Assembly (NCBI RefSeq): GCF_003610785.1
Contig: NZ_RAQQ01000030.1
Location: 1-53,743, forward strand
Direction of reading: 5' to 3'
Length of the DNA: 53,743 nt
Origin: Micromonospora globbae
GTDB lineage: Bacteria; Actinomycetota; Actinomycetes; Mycobacteriales; Micromonosporaceae
How positions within the stretch are numbered: the first letter of the stretch is position 1; each line of letters opens with the position of its first letter. Below, piece by piece: positions 39,869 to 47,389 of this stretch. Both the position numbers and the translations under genes were made by a program. Under the pieces are notes generated by a model that did no database searches, had not been told where the DNA came from, and was given only the letters and a program-made list of their open reading frames with translations.

Positions 39869-40201
39869 TCAGCGGGGCGAGCGGGGGAGTTCCTCGCGGG
39901 GCACCCAGTTGCGCCGTACGACGACCACGCGGGCCTCGGCCTCGGCCAGGTCCCGCTCGGTCGGTCGGGCGGCGTCCCGGGCCCGCAGGGCGGCGCTGAG
40001 CCCCACCTGTGACGAGCCCGAGCCGACGAGGCCGCGCAGCCCGCGCTCGCCGTCGCGCTCGTCGGCGGCCGGGCCGCGGCGTCGGGGCGGGTCGCCGTCG
40101 TGGACTCCGGACGTCGTGGCCGACCCGCCGGTGCCGCCCCGCCCGGGCCCGTCGTCGCCGTGGTGCCTCAGCCGTCGTCGCCGTCGCTCCGCATCGCCCA
40201 C
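39869..40201 (-). CDS. Hypothetical small charged protein
   Basis: 110 residues from a GTG at 40201: a strongly Arg-rich start (GDAERRRRRLRHHGDDG) and a more ordered end with LSAALRARDAARPTERDLAEAEARVVVVRRNWVPREELPRSPR-type composition that reads like a helix followed by a strand. No domain recognised. Convergent with rpiB (56 bases apart) and divergent from the repeat membrane protein. The longer open frame to the right passes through the inverted repeat at 40234-40308 and the antisense of the next gene, so I do not extend it. Confidence 0.5.
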   Translation of the reverse strand: MGDAERRRRRLRHHGDDGPGRGGTGGSATTSGVHDGDPPRRRGPAADERDGERGLRGLVGSGSSQVGLSAALRARDAARPTERDLAEAEARVVVVRRNWVPREELPRSPR

Positions 40202-40233
40202 CCCCCGACCGTACCGCCCACCCCCGCCTCTCC

Positions 40234-40308
40234 CCGCGATCTTGCACTTTCGGCCCCAGGTTCGGGGCTTTTGTCCGGTACGCCGGGGCGTAAAGTGCAA
40301 GATCGCGG
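40234..40308. repeat. 17-base perfect inverted repeat (CGATCTTGCACTTT type)
   Basis: 40234-40250 and 40292-40308 are exact reverse complements; the loop of 41 bases contains a second, smaller stem (GGCCCC/GGGGCT region). It lies between two divergent genes rather than after a gene end. Confidence 0.85.
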
Positions 40309-40384
40309 GCGGTGGTGCATTTGCCGGGTGGCTACCCTCGGACTCAGGCGGCGGTGAATGCCGCCGGTCAGGGGGAGGAGAGAG

Positions 40385-41005
40385 ATGGCGGACCAGACCC
40401 AGCCCTGGGCGGAGCGGACCGTCGAGCCGGGCCAGACCCAGCCCTGGGCGGAGCGGACCGTCGAGCCGGGCCAGACCCAGCCCTGGGCGGAGCGGACCGT
40501 CGAGGTGCCGCCGCGGCCCGGGGGCGTGCCCCAGCAGCGGGACGGCTTCCGCCGGGGCGTCGCCTCGGTCGGCCAGCCCCGGGCGCCGCGAACCGAGCCG
40601 TTCCCCGCCGTCGGGCAGGAACCGACCGGCATCGGCTGGCCGGGCGAGCCGGCACCGCGCCGGCCGATGAGCTGGCACCTGGCGCAGCTGCGGCGCGGCG
40701 GCGAGTGGAGCGCCGCGGGGGCGCTCTTCGCGTTCGTCTGCTGGGGGATCTGGGCGATCTCCGGGCAGGGGAACCTGACCGGACCGTTCCTGATCCTCGT
40801 GCTGAGCCTGCTGGTCGCGGTGGGCCTCTTCGCGCTCTCCCGGCTGGTCGGTCGCGTGATCCTCGAACGCCAGCTCGGCCGGGTCCGGCGCAGCGCCCGC
40901 GGCGCCCACCTGATCACGGCCGTCTTCCTGGTGGGGCTCGGCGTCGCCTGGTTGCAGCAGACCGACTGGGTGGTGTCGGCCTGGAACTGGATCACCGGCC
41001 ACTGA
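40385..41005 (+). CDS. Membrane protein with N-terminal 13-residue tandem repeats
   Basis: 206 residues. The cytosolic N-terminus begins with three copies of QTQPWAERTVEPG, continues as Pro/Arg-rich disordered sequence to about 105, then has three hydrophobic helices: WSAAGALFAFVCWGIWAI, FLILVLSLLVAVGLFAL and ITAVFLVGLGVAWLQ, with a basic loop between the second and third. Function unknown. GGGGGAGGAG immediately upstream supports the ATG at 40385. Confidence 0.85.
   Translation: MADQTQPWAERTVEPGQTQPWAERTVEPGQTQPWAERTVEVPPRPGGVPQQRDGFRRGVASVGQPRAPRTEPFPAVGQEPTGIGWPGEPAPRRPMSWHLAQLRRGGEWSAAGALFAFVCWGIWAISGQGNLTGPFLILVLSLLVAVGLFALSRLVGRVILERQLGRVRRSARGAHLITAVFLVGLGVAWLQQTDWVVSAWNWITGH
40394..40504 (+). 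repeat. 39-base tandem repeat, nearly three copies, inside the membrane protein gene
   Basis: Copies begin at 40394, 40433 and 40472; the first two appear identical over all 39 bases, the third over its first 33. Identity at synonymous sites indicates recent duplication. Confidence 0.9.
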
Positions 41006-41036
41006 CGCCGCCCGGGATCGACGCGAGAAGCTGACC

Positions 41037-41067
41037 GCGGGCGGGCGGGCCACGCCCGCCCGCCCGC
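41037..41067. terminator. Hairpin with 14-base perfect GC stem
   Basis: 41037-41050 pairs with 41054-41067 around CAC. It lies 32 bases after the stop of the repeat membrane protein and before the convergent small gene at 41185. Confidence 0.8.
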
Positions 41068-41184
41068 GCCCGGTCGCGGAGTCGCCGCGACGTCGTCGTC
41101 CTCCACCAGGCTGGGCCGCTGCTTACCCGGACCGCCGCGGTTCATCCACGGCAGGAGACCGGGCACGCCGGCAACTGCGCGCGG

Positions 41185-41451
41185 TCAGTGCCCGCCGGCG
41201 CCGCCCTCCGCGTCGGCGCGCGGCGACGCCACGCGGGCGGCCGGGTCCTCGACGCCGGGCTCGCCGCCGCCGGGGGCCACCATCCCGTCGTACGTGTAGA
41301 CGGTGCCGCCGTCGTCGTGCCGCTTCGTGGTTCGGATGTACCGGTGGATCATCCCGTCGATCTCCAGCTCCAGCAGGGCGCTGTCACCCGCGTCGTGGGT
41401 GCTGCCGTCCCGGGGGCCGCCGACGAGGTGCGCGGTGTCGTTCGTGTCCAT
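41185..41451 (-). CDS. Hypothetical protein, LVGGPRDG type
   Basis: 88 residues: AHLVGGPRDGSTHDAGDSALLELEIDG, then MIHRYIRTTKRHDDGGTVYTYDG, then a disordered Ala/Pro/Gly tail. The GGPRDG start followed by short beta strands ending in a Y-Y-G strand is seen in many small actinobacterial and phage proteins of unknown function. It lies downstream of the carboxypeptidase, after a hairpin. Confidence 0.65.
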   Translation of the reverse strand: MDTNDTAHLVGGPRDGSTHDAGDSALLELEIDGMIHRYIRTTKRHDDGGTVYTYDGMVAPGGGEPGVEDPAARVASPRADAEGGAGGH

Positions 41452-41501
41452 GTCGAAGCCGTACCCGGGCCGGGTACGCGCAAAACGGACGCGGCCCGGG
41501 A

Positions 41502-41530
41502 CGGGCCGGCCGGGTCGTCCGGCCGGCCCG
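41502..41530 (-). terminator. Hairpin downstream of the carboxypeptidase gene
   Basis: CGGGCCGGCCGG at 41502-41513 pairs with 41519-41530 around a five-base loop, 34 bases beyond the stop of the leftward M14 gene. Confidence 0.7.
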
Positions 41531-41563
41531 CCCCGGGCACCCGGGTCTCGGGGCGGCGGCCCG

Positions 41564-43711
41564 TCAGCCCTCCTGGGCGGCGGCGTAGTCGCGGGCCACC
41601 CGGACCATCTCGACCAGCCCGCCGGCGTACTCCTGGGACTCGGCGTGCGCCTCCTCGAACGGCGGCTGGAAGCCGACGCCCTCCCACTGGCCGGTCTCGT
41701 CGTTCCAGCGGTCGTTGCCCACCTCGAAGTCCCACGCGAAGATCCCGAGTTCGTAGTAGAGCTCGTCGGCCGAGTTGCCGGCGGCCGAGTAGAGCACGTC
41801 GGCGACCGGACCGGTCTGCGACGGCCAGGTGACGGTGCCGCGTTCCTGCGCGATCGCGCCCACGATCCGCCGGGCGCTGTCGAGGAAGAGCTTCGACTCG
41901 TCGATCGACGGCCGCGGCAGGGTGACCCGCCCGTCGGCCTTGTACGCCCCCGGCGGCCACATGAAGTACCCGCCGTAGGAGTGCACGTTCATGGCGAACC
42001 GGATGTTGCGGTGCTCCCGGGCCAGCGCGATGACGTTGCGGCTCTCCGCCTCGGACAGCTCGCCGGAGCCGGCGTACGTGCCGGAGAGGCAGTTGCCGCT
42101 GCCGCCCACGTACCCGTCGAAGTACGAGCCGACCGTGTAGTTGCGGTTGAGGTCCACGCCCCACGCGTCCCGGTTGCGCGGGTCGCGGCTGGTCCCGGTG
42201 CAGTGGTTCACCAGGTTCTTGCGCTGGAAGTTGAAGTCGTGGAACGAGTAGTTCGCCCCGTCCGGGTTGACCGTCGGGATGACGAAGATGTCCACCTGCT
42301 CCAGCAGCTCGCGGGTGGCCGGGTCGGTGCGGGAGTTGGCGAGCATCCGCTCGGCGAACTCCAGCGTGACCAGCGGCGTGGCCCACTCCCGGGCGTGCTC
42401 CTGGGAGTACGCCAGGACGCCGATGCGCGACCCGTCGCGGTGCTTGCCGATGCGCAGCGCCTGCACCGTCCACGGCTTCGTGGGCACCTCGGTGCCCTCC
42501 AGCCCGTCGTCGAGGCGGACCGGTGCGACGACCGGCATGGGCAGCCCGGCGGAGCCGTCCTCGACGAACGCGCGGAACCGGTTCGGGAACCGGGCGTTGA
42601 TGACGGCGGCGACGTCGTCGGTGGTGCTGACGACCGCGCCGGAGCGGTCGGTGGCGAGCGAGACGGTGAGCACCCGGTCCCGGTAGGTGGCGGTGAGCGG
42701 GCGGTTGCCCCGGCCGGGGTCGACGGTGCGGACCTGGACGCCGTTCATGCCCTGGTCACCGAAGCGCACCGACTCCACCACGACGGCCGCGGCGGCGGGG
42801 TCGCCGAGGTACGCGGTGGCGGTCCGCCGGTAGCCCTGCGTCTTGTACGGCAGGTCGATGACGTCCACCAGGCCGCGGTACTGGCGGGCCAGCCGCTTGA
42901 TCCGGGCCTGGATGTCCACGGGCGTCAGGTACGCGTCGATGAAGTCCTTCTGGTAGCCCTCCGGCAGCGGCGGCGGAGCGGCGTTCGGCCACAGCGCCGG
43001 CGTGACCGGCCGGCTCACCCCGCCGAGGCTGGAGGTGGCCGTCACCTGCACCGGCCGGCTCGGCACCGGCACGGGGAGCGTGTAGTGGTACTGGTACTCG
43101 CCCGAGTCCTCGAACCGGGTCAGCGGGAACGAGCCGGTGGCGCCGTCGGCGGCGCGCCAGCTCACCGTGATCTCGACGTCCGGGTCGTCGGTGGCGGTGG
43201 TCGCCACCTGGGTCTGCACGAACGTCCGGCCACCGGTGGTCCACCAGTACGCCTGGAGGAACTGGAGGGTGTCCACGGCCGTCGCGGCGCTCGTCGTGCG
43301 CTGCCCCGCGGCCGGGGCGCAGAGTCCCGCCGCCGTACGGGCCTGCGCGGCGCGGACGCTCTCCGCGAAGTGCCGGGCCCCGTCGCCGGCGCGCTGCACC
43401 ACCTGGACGGCGGTGGCCCCCTGCGCGGTCAGCTCGGCGAGCTGAGCGCCGGTCAGCACCAGGTCCGCGAGGATCCGCCCGTCGGCGGACCGGGGGCGGT
43501 TGGCGAGGTCCGCTCCGCGGGCCACGAGCTGGTCGAGCTGCGCCTGGTCCCGCAGCTGCACCCGGACCAGCGCCGTCTCGTCGCCGGCCAGGGTGACCGC
43601 GGGCCGGGGCGCGGGGGCCGGCGCGGCGGCGCCGGAACCGGGATGGGACAGGACCGCGCTGATCAGGATCGCTGTGGTGGCGGCGGCCGTCCACCGTCGT
43701 CGGACGATCAT
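41564..43711 (-). CDS. Secreted M14 zinc carboxypeptidase
   Basis: 715 residues with a signal peptide (RRRWTAAATTAILISAVLS up to about residue 28). A long N-terminal region with beta-rich segments precedes the M14 domain. The zinc site is QEHAREWATP (His, Glu) and FAMNVHSYGGYFMWP (His), with DLNRNY, YSAAGNSADELYY and the catalytic Glu in FAWDFEVGN. The EHARE motif and DE-rich C-terminus resemble carboxypeptidases T/SG of actinomycetes. It should release C-terminal residues from peptides outside the cell. GGAGGG before the ATG at 43711 fixes the start; a longer frame to 43933 is rejected because it would place Pro/Gly-rich sequence before the signal peptide. Confidence 0.93.
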   Translation of the reverse strand: MIVRRRWTAAATTAILISAVLSHPGSGAAAPAPAPRPAVTLAGDETALVRVQLRDQAQLDQLVARGADLANRPRSADGRILADLVLTGAQLAELTAQGATAVQVVQRAGDGARHFAESVRAAQARTAAGLCAPAAGQRTTSAATAVDTLQFLQAYWWTTGGRTFVQTQVATTATDDPDVEITVSWRAADGATGSFPLTRFEDSGEYQYHYTLPVPVPSRPVQVTATSSLGGVSRPVTPALWPNAAPPPLPEGYQKDFIDAYLTPVDIQARIKRLARQYRGLVDVIDLPYKTQGYRRTATAYLGDPAAAAVVVESVRFGDQGMNGVQVRTVDPGRGNRPLTATYRDRVLTVSLATDRSGAVVSTTDDVAAVINARFPNRFRAFVEDGSAGLPMPVVAPVRLDDGLEGTEVPTKPWTVQALRIGKHRDGSRIGVLAYSQEHAREWATPLVTLEFAERMLANSRTDPATRELLEQVDIFVIPTVNPDGANYSFHDFNFQRKNLVNHCTGTSRDPRNRDAWGVDLNRNYTVGSYFDGYVGGSGNCLSGTYAGSGELSEAESRNVIALAREHRNIRFAMNVHSYGGYFMWPPGAYKADGRVTLPRPSIDESKLFLDSARRIVGAIAQERGTVTWPSQTGPVADVLYSAAGNSADELYYELGIFAWDFEVGNDRWNDETGQWEGVGFQPPFEEAHAESQEYAGGLVEMVRVARDYAAAQEG

Positions 43712-43967
43712 GTGCCCTCCTGACGGACGTCGATGTCTCCGGCCCTCCACACCAGTCCACGGATCGATTTCTGTCAAGAAGGCTTCCCGTGGTGCGCCGG
43801 TGTTTGGCCCGGCGGGGCCCCGGGAACCCGGGGAGGCCGGGAAGCCGGCGGGCCTGGTGGGGCCCGGGAATCCGGCGGCGCCGGGGAGGCCGGGAAGCCA
43901 GGCCGGGTTGCCGCCGGCCGCTCGGGCCGGCAACGCCGCCGATCACGTCACAGGCCGGGAGGACGCC
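43712..43967. other. Divergent intergenic region with a 17-base direct repeat
   Basis: GGGGAGGCCGGGAAGCC occurs at 43830-43846 and again at 43883-43899 in a G-rich stretch. No gene is supported here. GGGAGGA at about 43957-43963 is the ribosome-binding site for the next gene. Confidence 0.6.
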
Positions 43968-45008
43968 GTGGCACTGCCGACCCGGGAGGACGGGCGCGTG
44001 ACGCCGGTCGTCGCCAACGACCGCGTCTGCACGGGGGTCACCACCGTCGACGGGCGCATCTTCGTGAGCTTCCCGGGAGCGGACGAGCCCGGGGTGCAGG
44101 TCGCCGAGGCGCTGCCGGACGGTCGGCGGGTGCCGTGGCCGGACGAGTCGTGGAACGCCGTCCACGACGAGCCCCGCCCCGACGGCGCGTACGTGCACGT
44201 CAACGGCCTGCGCGCCGGCCCGGACGGCCGGTTGTGGATCGTCGACTCCGGCGCGCCCGGGCTCGGCCGGCCGCAGGTGCCCGGTGGGGCCCGGCTGATC
44301 GTCACGGACCCCGGCTCCGGCGAGGTGACCCGGATCTACGACCTCGCGGCGGCCGTCGGGGAGCACAGCTACGTCGACGACGTACGGTTCAACGGCGGCA
44401 CGGCGTACCTCACCGACGCGGGCGTGGGCGGCCTCATCGTCCTCGACCTGGCCTCCGGGCGGGCCCGCCGGGTGCTCGACGGGCATCCCAGCACGCGGGG
44501 GCGGCCGCTGGTCGCCGACGGGGAGGTGCTGCGCGGCCCCGACGGCGCCGAGGTCGTGCTGCACGTCGACCAGCTCGAGGTGTCGCCCGACGGGCGGTAC
44601 CTGTACTACCAGCCGGCCTCCGGCGGCCTGTCCCGCATCGAGACGCGGTGGCTCGACGACCCGTCGGTCACCCCCGCGACGGTGGCCGCGCACGTCGAAC
44701 CCTGGCTCGACACCCCGACGACCGGCGGAACGGCCATCGACGCGGCGGGCACCATCTACCTCGCCGACGCCGAGCGGCGGCGGATCCTCACCGTCTCACC
44801 GGAGCGCGAGGTGGCGACGCTGGTGGCCGACCCCCGCCTGGCCTGGGTGGACGCGATGTGGGTGGACGCCGACGGCGACCTCTGGATGCCGGCGGCCCAG
44901 CTGCACCGGACCCCCGGGCTCGCCCGCGGAGAGCAGCGCGTCGAGTACCCGGTCTGGATCTACCGGATGAGCGTCGGCGTCCCGCCCGCGCCCAACGACC
45001 ACGCCTGA
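43968..45008 (+). CDS. Yellow/major royal jelly-type beta-propeller protein
   Basis: 346 residues with repeated blade-like segments: RIFVSFPGAD, HVNGLRAGPDGRLWIVDSG, SYVDDVRFNGGTAYLTDAG, GLIVLDLASGRARRVLDGHPST, GTAIDAAGTIYLADAERRRIL and WVDAMWVDADGDLWMP. This order of motifs fits the MRJP/yellow family, related to SMP-30-like propellers. No signal peptide is seen from this start. In bacteria the role is unknown; a lactonase or dopachrome-tautomerase-like role has been proposed for relatives. GTG at 43968 is set by the GGGAGGA upstream. Confidence 0.82.
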   Translation: MALPTREDGRVTPVVANDRVCTGVTTVDGRIFVSFPGADEPGVQVAEALPDGRRVPWPDESWNAVHDEPRPDGAYVHVNGLRAGPDGRLWIVDSGAPGLGRPQVPGGARLIVTDPGSGEVTRIYDLAAAVGEHSYVDDVRFNGGTAYLTDAGVGGLIVLDLASGRARRVLDGHPSTRGRPLVADGEVLRGPDGAEVVLHVDQLEVSPDGRYLYYQPASGGLSRIETRWLDDPSVTPATVAAHVEPWLDTPTTGGTAIDAAGTIYLADAERRRILTVSPEREVATLVADPRLAWVDAMWVDADGDLWMPAAQLHRTPGLARGEQRVEYPVWIYRMSVGVPPAPNDHA

Positions 45009-45034
45009 GCCGGGCGCCGGCGGCGCGGCCCGGG

Positions 45035-45619
45035 TCAGCCGCGCGACGTGGCCTGCGCGGACCGGCCGGCGAGCCACTCCTCGCGGGTGATCGCGTACTC
45101 GACCTCGCCCTGCTCGGTGCCCGGCAGCGGGTCGTCGAAGTCCTGGTGGAACGTGCGGACGTACCGCAGCCCGACCGAGGCCATCGTGGCCCGTGACGGC
45201 GTGTTCACCGTCATCGTCTCAGCGAAGATCCGGGTCAGGCCGAGATCCTCGAAGCCGTGCCGGATCAGCTCGCGCGCCCCCTCGCTCGCCAGCCCGCGAC
45301 GCCAGTACCGGCGCAGGAGCCGGTAGCCGAGCTCGGCCTGCCCCTGGACGGGCCCCTGGTCGGGGCGCTGCGGCGGTTCGAGGATCCACCAGCCCACGAA
45401 GTCGGAGTCCACGAAACCGGCCCAGAAACCCAGGCCGGGCACCTGGTCCGCGACCGCGAGCCGGCGGCGGTGGAACTCCTCGACCTCCGCCCGGGTACGC
45501 GCCGGGCCGAGGTACCGCATCACCTCGGGGTCGGCGTCGAGTTCGACCTCGTGGTCGAGGTGCTCGTCGGCGAGCGGCACCAGTCGGATCCGGGCGGTGT
45601 GCAACGTGGCCTGGGACAT
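45035..45619 (-). CDS. GNAT-family N-acetyltransferase (RimJ/RimL-like)
   Basis: 194 residues. TARIRLVPLADEHLDHEVELDADPEVMRYLG is the usual opening of this ribosomal-protein-acetylase-like branch; ELGYRLLRRYWRRGLASEGARELIRHGF is the acetyl-CoA-binding motif A and NTPSRATMASVGLRYV the motif B. The acceptor is unknown. I use ATG 45619; the longer frame to 45727 would run into the divergent gene and starts with low-complexity sequence. Confidence 0.9.
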   Translation of the reverse strand: MSQATLHTARIRLVPLADEHLDHEVELDADPEVMRYLGPARTRAEVEEFHRRRLAVADQVPGLGFWAGFVDSDFVGWWILEPPQRPDQGPVQGQAELGYRLLRRYWRRGLASEGARELIRHGFEDLGLTRIFAETMTVNTPSRATMASVGLRYVRTFHQDFDDPLPGTEQGEVEYAITREEWLAGRSAQATSRG

Positions 45620-45725
45620 GGGCGGGATTCTCACCCGCCGGTCGCGCATGGTCAGCCGAATATCGCCCGGCCGGGCGGCCCATATTGCGGTGCCGCCGGC
45701 GCCGGCGCTGCCTACCATGCCGTCC

Positions 45726-46079
45726 ATGGTCCCTGAGCACTGGATTCCCCACCGACGGCAGGACGACGGTGAACTGCTCGGCTACCTCGTGCCGGTGGAG
45801 GAGGGCGTCTTCGCGCCGGTGACGGTCTTCGGCCACCCGCTCGGCGAGGCCGGCGACCGGGAGGACGTGGAACGCACGCTGGACGCGGTCGGCCTGAGCT
45901 ACCTCGCCGACCGGTGGATGCTCCAGCTGCCGGAGCGCGACGAGCCCATCGCGGTGCAGCTCGTGGAGGCGAGCCCCGAGCGCCTCGTGGTGCAGAACGT
46001 CGACTTCGGCTACGAGGGTGACTACGGGACGCGCTTCCACCTCGACGTACCCGAAACCGGGCGGCTGCGCCGCGCCTGA
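45726..46079 (+). CDS. Hypothetical protein
   Basis: 117 residues: HWIPHRRQDDGELLGYLVP, then VTVFGHPLGEAGDREDVERTLDAVGLSYLADRWMLQLP, then VQLVEASPERLVVQNVDFGYEGDYG. It looks like a small mixed alpha/beta fold conserved in actinomycetes; I cannot name it. The start at 45726 is preferred; an ATG nine bases earlier is possible. Its promoter region overlaps the divergent acetyltransferase 5' end. Confidence 0.75.
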   Translation: MVPEHWIPHRRQDDGELLGYLVPVEEGVFAPVTVFGHPLGEAGDREDVERTLDAVGLSYLADRWMLQLPERDEPIAVQLVEASPERLVVQNVDFGYEGDYGTRFHLDVPETGRLRRA

Positions 46080-46120
46080 CCGCCACCGCGCGACGTGGGG
46101 GCCGCCGCTATCGTCGCGGC

Positions 46121-46642
46121 ATGCCGGAGCTGATCGCGCCGACCGTACGCCTGCACGCCGCCTGGCTCGCGGCGCACCGGGAGTGGGGCCCGGGCCTGCA
46201 CGAGGACGGTTTCGGGCTGCGGCCCTCCGACGAGGTGACCTCGCCCGCCGGGTTCGCGGCGTGGGTGGCCCGGCTGACGGACCAGTCGGACCCGGCGAAG
46301 CCCCTCGACGGTCGCGTGCGGTGCACGTACCGGTGGATCGTCGAGGGGGACGAGGTGCTCGGCGGGATCGCGCTGCGGCACGAACTCGACGACTTCCTGC
46401 TGCGCGTCGGCGGCCACATCGGCTACGGCGTCCGGCCGTCCGCCCGCCGGCGCGGGATCGCGAGCTGGGCGCTCGGCCGGATGCTCGACGAGGCGCGGCG
46501 GCTCGGCCTGGACCGGGTGCTCGTCACGTGCGAGGTCGACAACGCCGCCTCGGCACGGACGATCATGCGCAACGGGGGCGTGCTGGAGGACATCCGGGAC
46601 ACCGAACTCGGCACCGTGCGGCGCTACTGGATCACGCTCTGA
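46121..46642 (+). CDS. GNAT-family N-acetyltransferase
   Basis: 173 residues. The acetyl-CoA site is GHIGYGVRPSARRRGIASWALGRMLDEARRLGLDRVLVTCEVDNAASARTIMRNGGVL in its motif A and B order (quoted in part: R-R-R-G-I-A-S). An N-terminal part with RWIVEGDEVLGGIALRHELDDF contributes strands 1-4. It is similar to YjcK-like acetyltransferases; substrate unknown. It lies 41 bases after the hypothetical gene in the same direction. Confidence 0.88.
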   Translation: MPELIAPTVRLHAAWLAAHREWGPGLHEDGFGLRPSDEVTSPAGFAAWVARLTDQSDPAKPLDGRVRCTYRWIVEGDEVLGGIALRHELDDFLLRVGGHIGYGVRPSARRRGIASWALGRMLDEARRLGLDRVLVTCEVDNAASARTIMRNGGVLEDIRDTELGTVRRYWITL

Positions 46643-46790
46643 ACAACGTCCCGTCGCCTCGGCGAGCATCGGATCATCGTGCCGTCTGCCGCTGTCGTCG
46701 TGGTTCCGCTCGACGGGCGGTGGACGGCGAAGACCCGTGGGGGAGCATCTCCTCCTCGGGCAGCTGGCAGCCCTGGTGGTGCTTCGTGGG

Positions 46791-46864
46791 TGGAGCGGGC
46801 GACGGGAATCGAACCCGCACCGTCAGTTTGGAAGACTGAAGCTCTGCCATTGAGCTACGCCCGC
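46791..46864 (-). tRNA. tRNA-Gly, anticodon TCC
   Basis: On the minus strand the acceptor GCGGGCG pairs with CGCCCGC; the D arm is GCTC/GAGC, the anticodon arm TCAGT-CTTCCAA-ACTGA with TCC, and the T arm GCGGG-TTCGATT-CCCGT. Discriminator T at 46794 and an encoded CCA at 46791-46793. 71 bases without CCA. Confidence 0.95.
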
Positions 46865-47169
46865 GTACGCCCCGACACACGCGGGGCGCGCCCGACAGCC
46901 TACCCAATCTCCCCGCCGGCCGCGCAGCCCCACCCGCGGCCCCGGCCCCGCCGCCGCCGGCCAAGATCCGCACTGTTTCCGGGAAGTTGTGGCCTCCCCG
47001 ACGCACGGAGACAGCACTATCCACGATGTTGTCCCCTCGGAACCCCCTCGGAACGCCCTCGGAACGCCCGCGCGGCGCCCGCCGGCGCGGGTGGTAGGGG
47101 ATGAAGTGTCGGGTTGGCCGTGCCCCGAGGCCCGGGCCGGGGCGCGACGGCATACACTCTTCGACGCCA
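46865..47169. other. Intergenic region between the two tRNA genes, with short tandem repeats
   Basis: No gene. It contains CAAGATCCGCAC and GGGAAGTTGTGG at about 46962-46992, which look like a dispersed intergenic repeat, and an 11-base repeat at 47034-47066 (CCCTCGGAACG-like, three copies). TACACT at 47153-47158 just before tRNA-Pro could be a -10 element, but no matching -35 is visible. Confidence 0.5.
47034..47066. repeat. Three tandem copies of an 11-base unit
   Basis: CCCTCGGAAC plus one variable base begins at 47034, 47045 and 47056. Confidence 0.85.
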
Positions 47170-47243
47170 CGGGGTGTGGCGCAGCTTGGTAGCGCACTCG
47201 CTTTGGGAGCGAGGGGCCGTGGGTTCAAATCCCGCCACCCCGA
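47170..47243 (+). tRNA. tRNA-Pro, anticodon TGG
   Basis: Acceptor CGGGGTG pairs with CACCCCG; anticodon arm CTCGC-TTTGGGA-GCGAG with TGG; T arm GTGGG-TTCAAAT-CCCGC; discriminator A at 47243. No CCA is encoded (CTG follows). 74 bases. Confidence 0.96.
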
Positions 47244-47389
47244 CTGTCGTCCGCGGCCGGGTCGCCTCCCGGGCACCGCTCGATTCCGGGCGGTCCCTGG
47301 GCGCTGCCGGAGGGCCGGGCCGGCTCGCCTACACTCGATGGGCTGAATCCACGCCCAGACTCAACTGAGATCCGTCAAGGAGTACGCCT

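Noticed and set aside
40394..40504. Regular 39-base repeats resembling a CRISPR array
   Set aside because: The units abut with no unique spacers and are in frame inside a gene; there are no cas genes in the window.
41000..41166. Possible minus-strand small protein starting at 41166 or 41142 (NRGGPGKQRPSLVEDDDV)
   Set aside because: The first 18 residues look protein-like, but the frame then reads through the hairpin at 41037-41067 and antisense to the repeat membrane protein, with no credible end. It could be a real short gene only if orthologues show it.
41303..43723. An 806-codon plus-strand frame opposite the M14 carboxypeptidase
   Set aside because: Shadow of a gene whose zinc site and signal peptide are clear on the minus strand.
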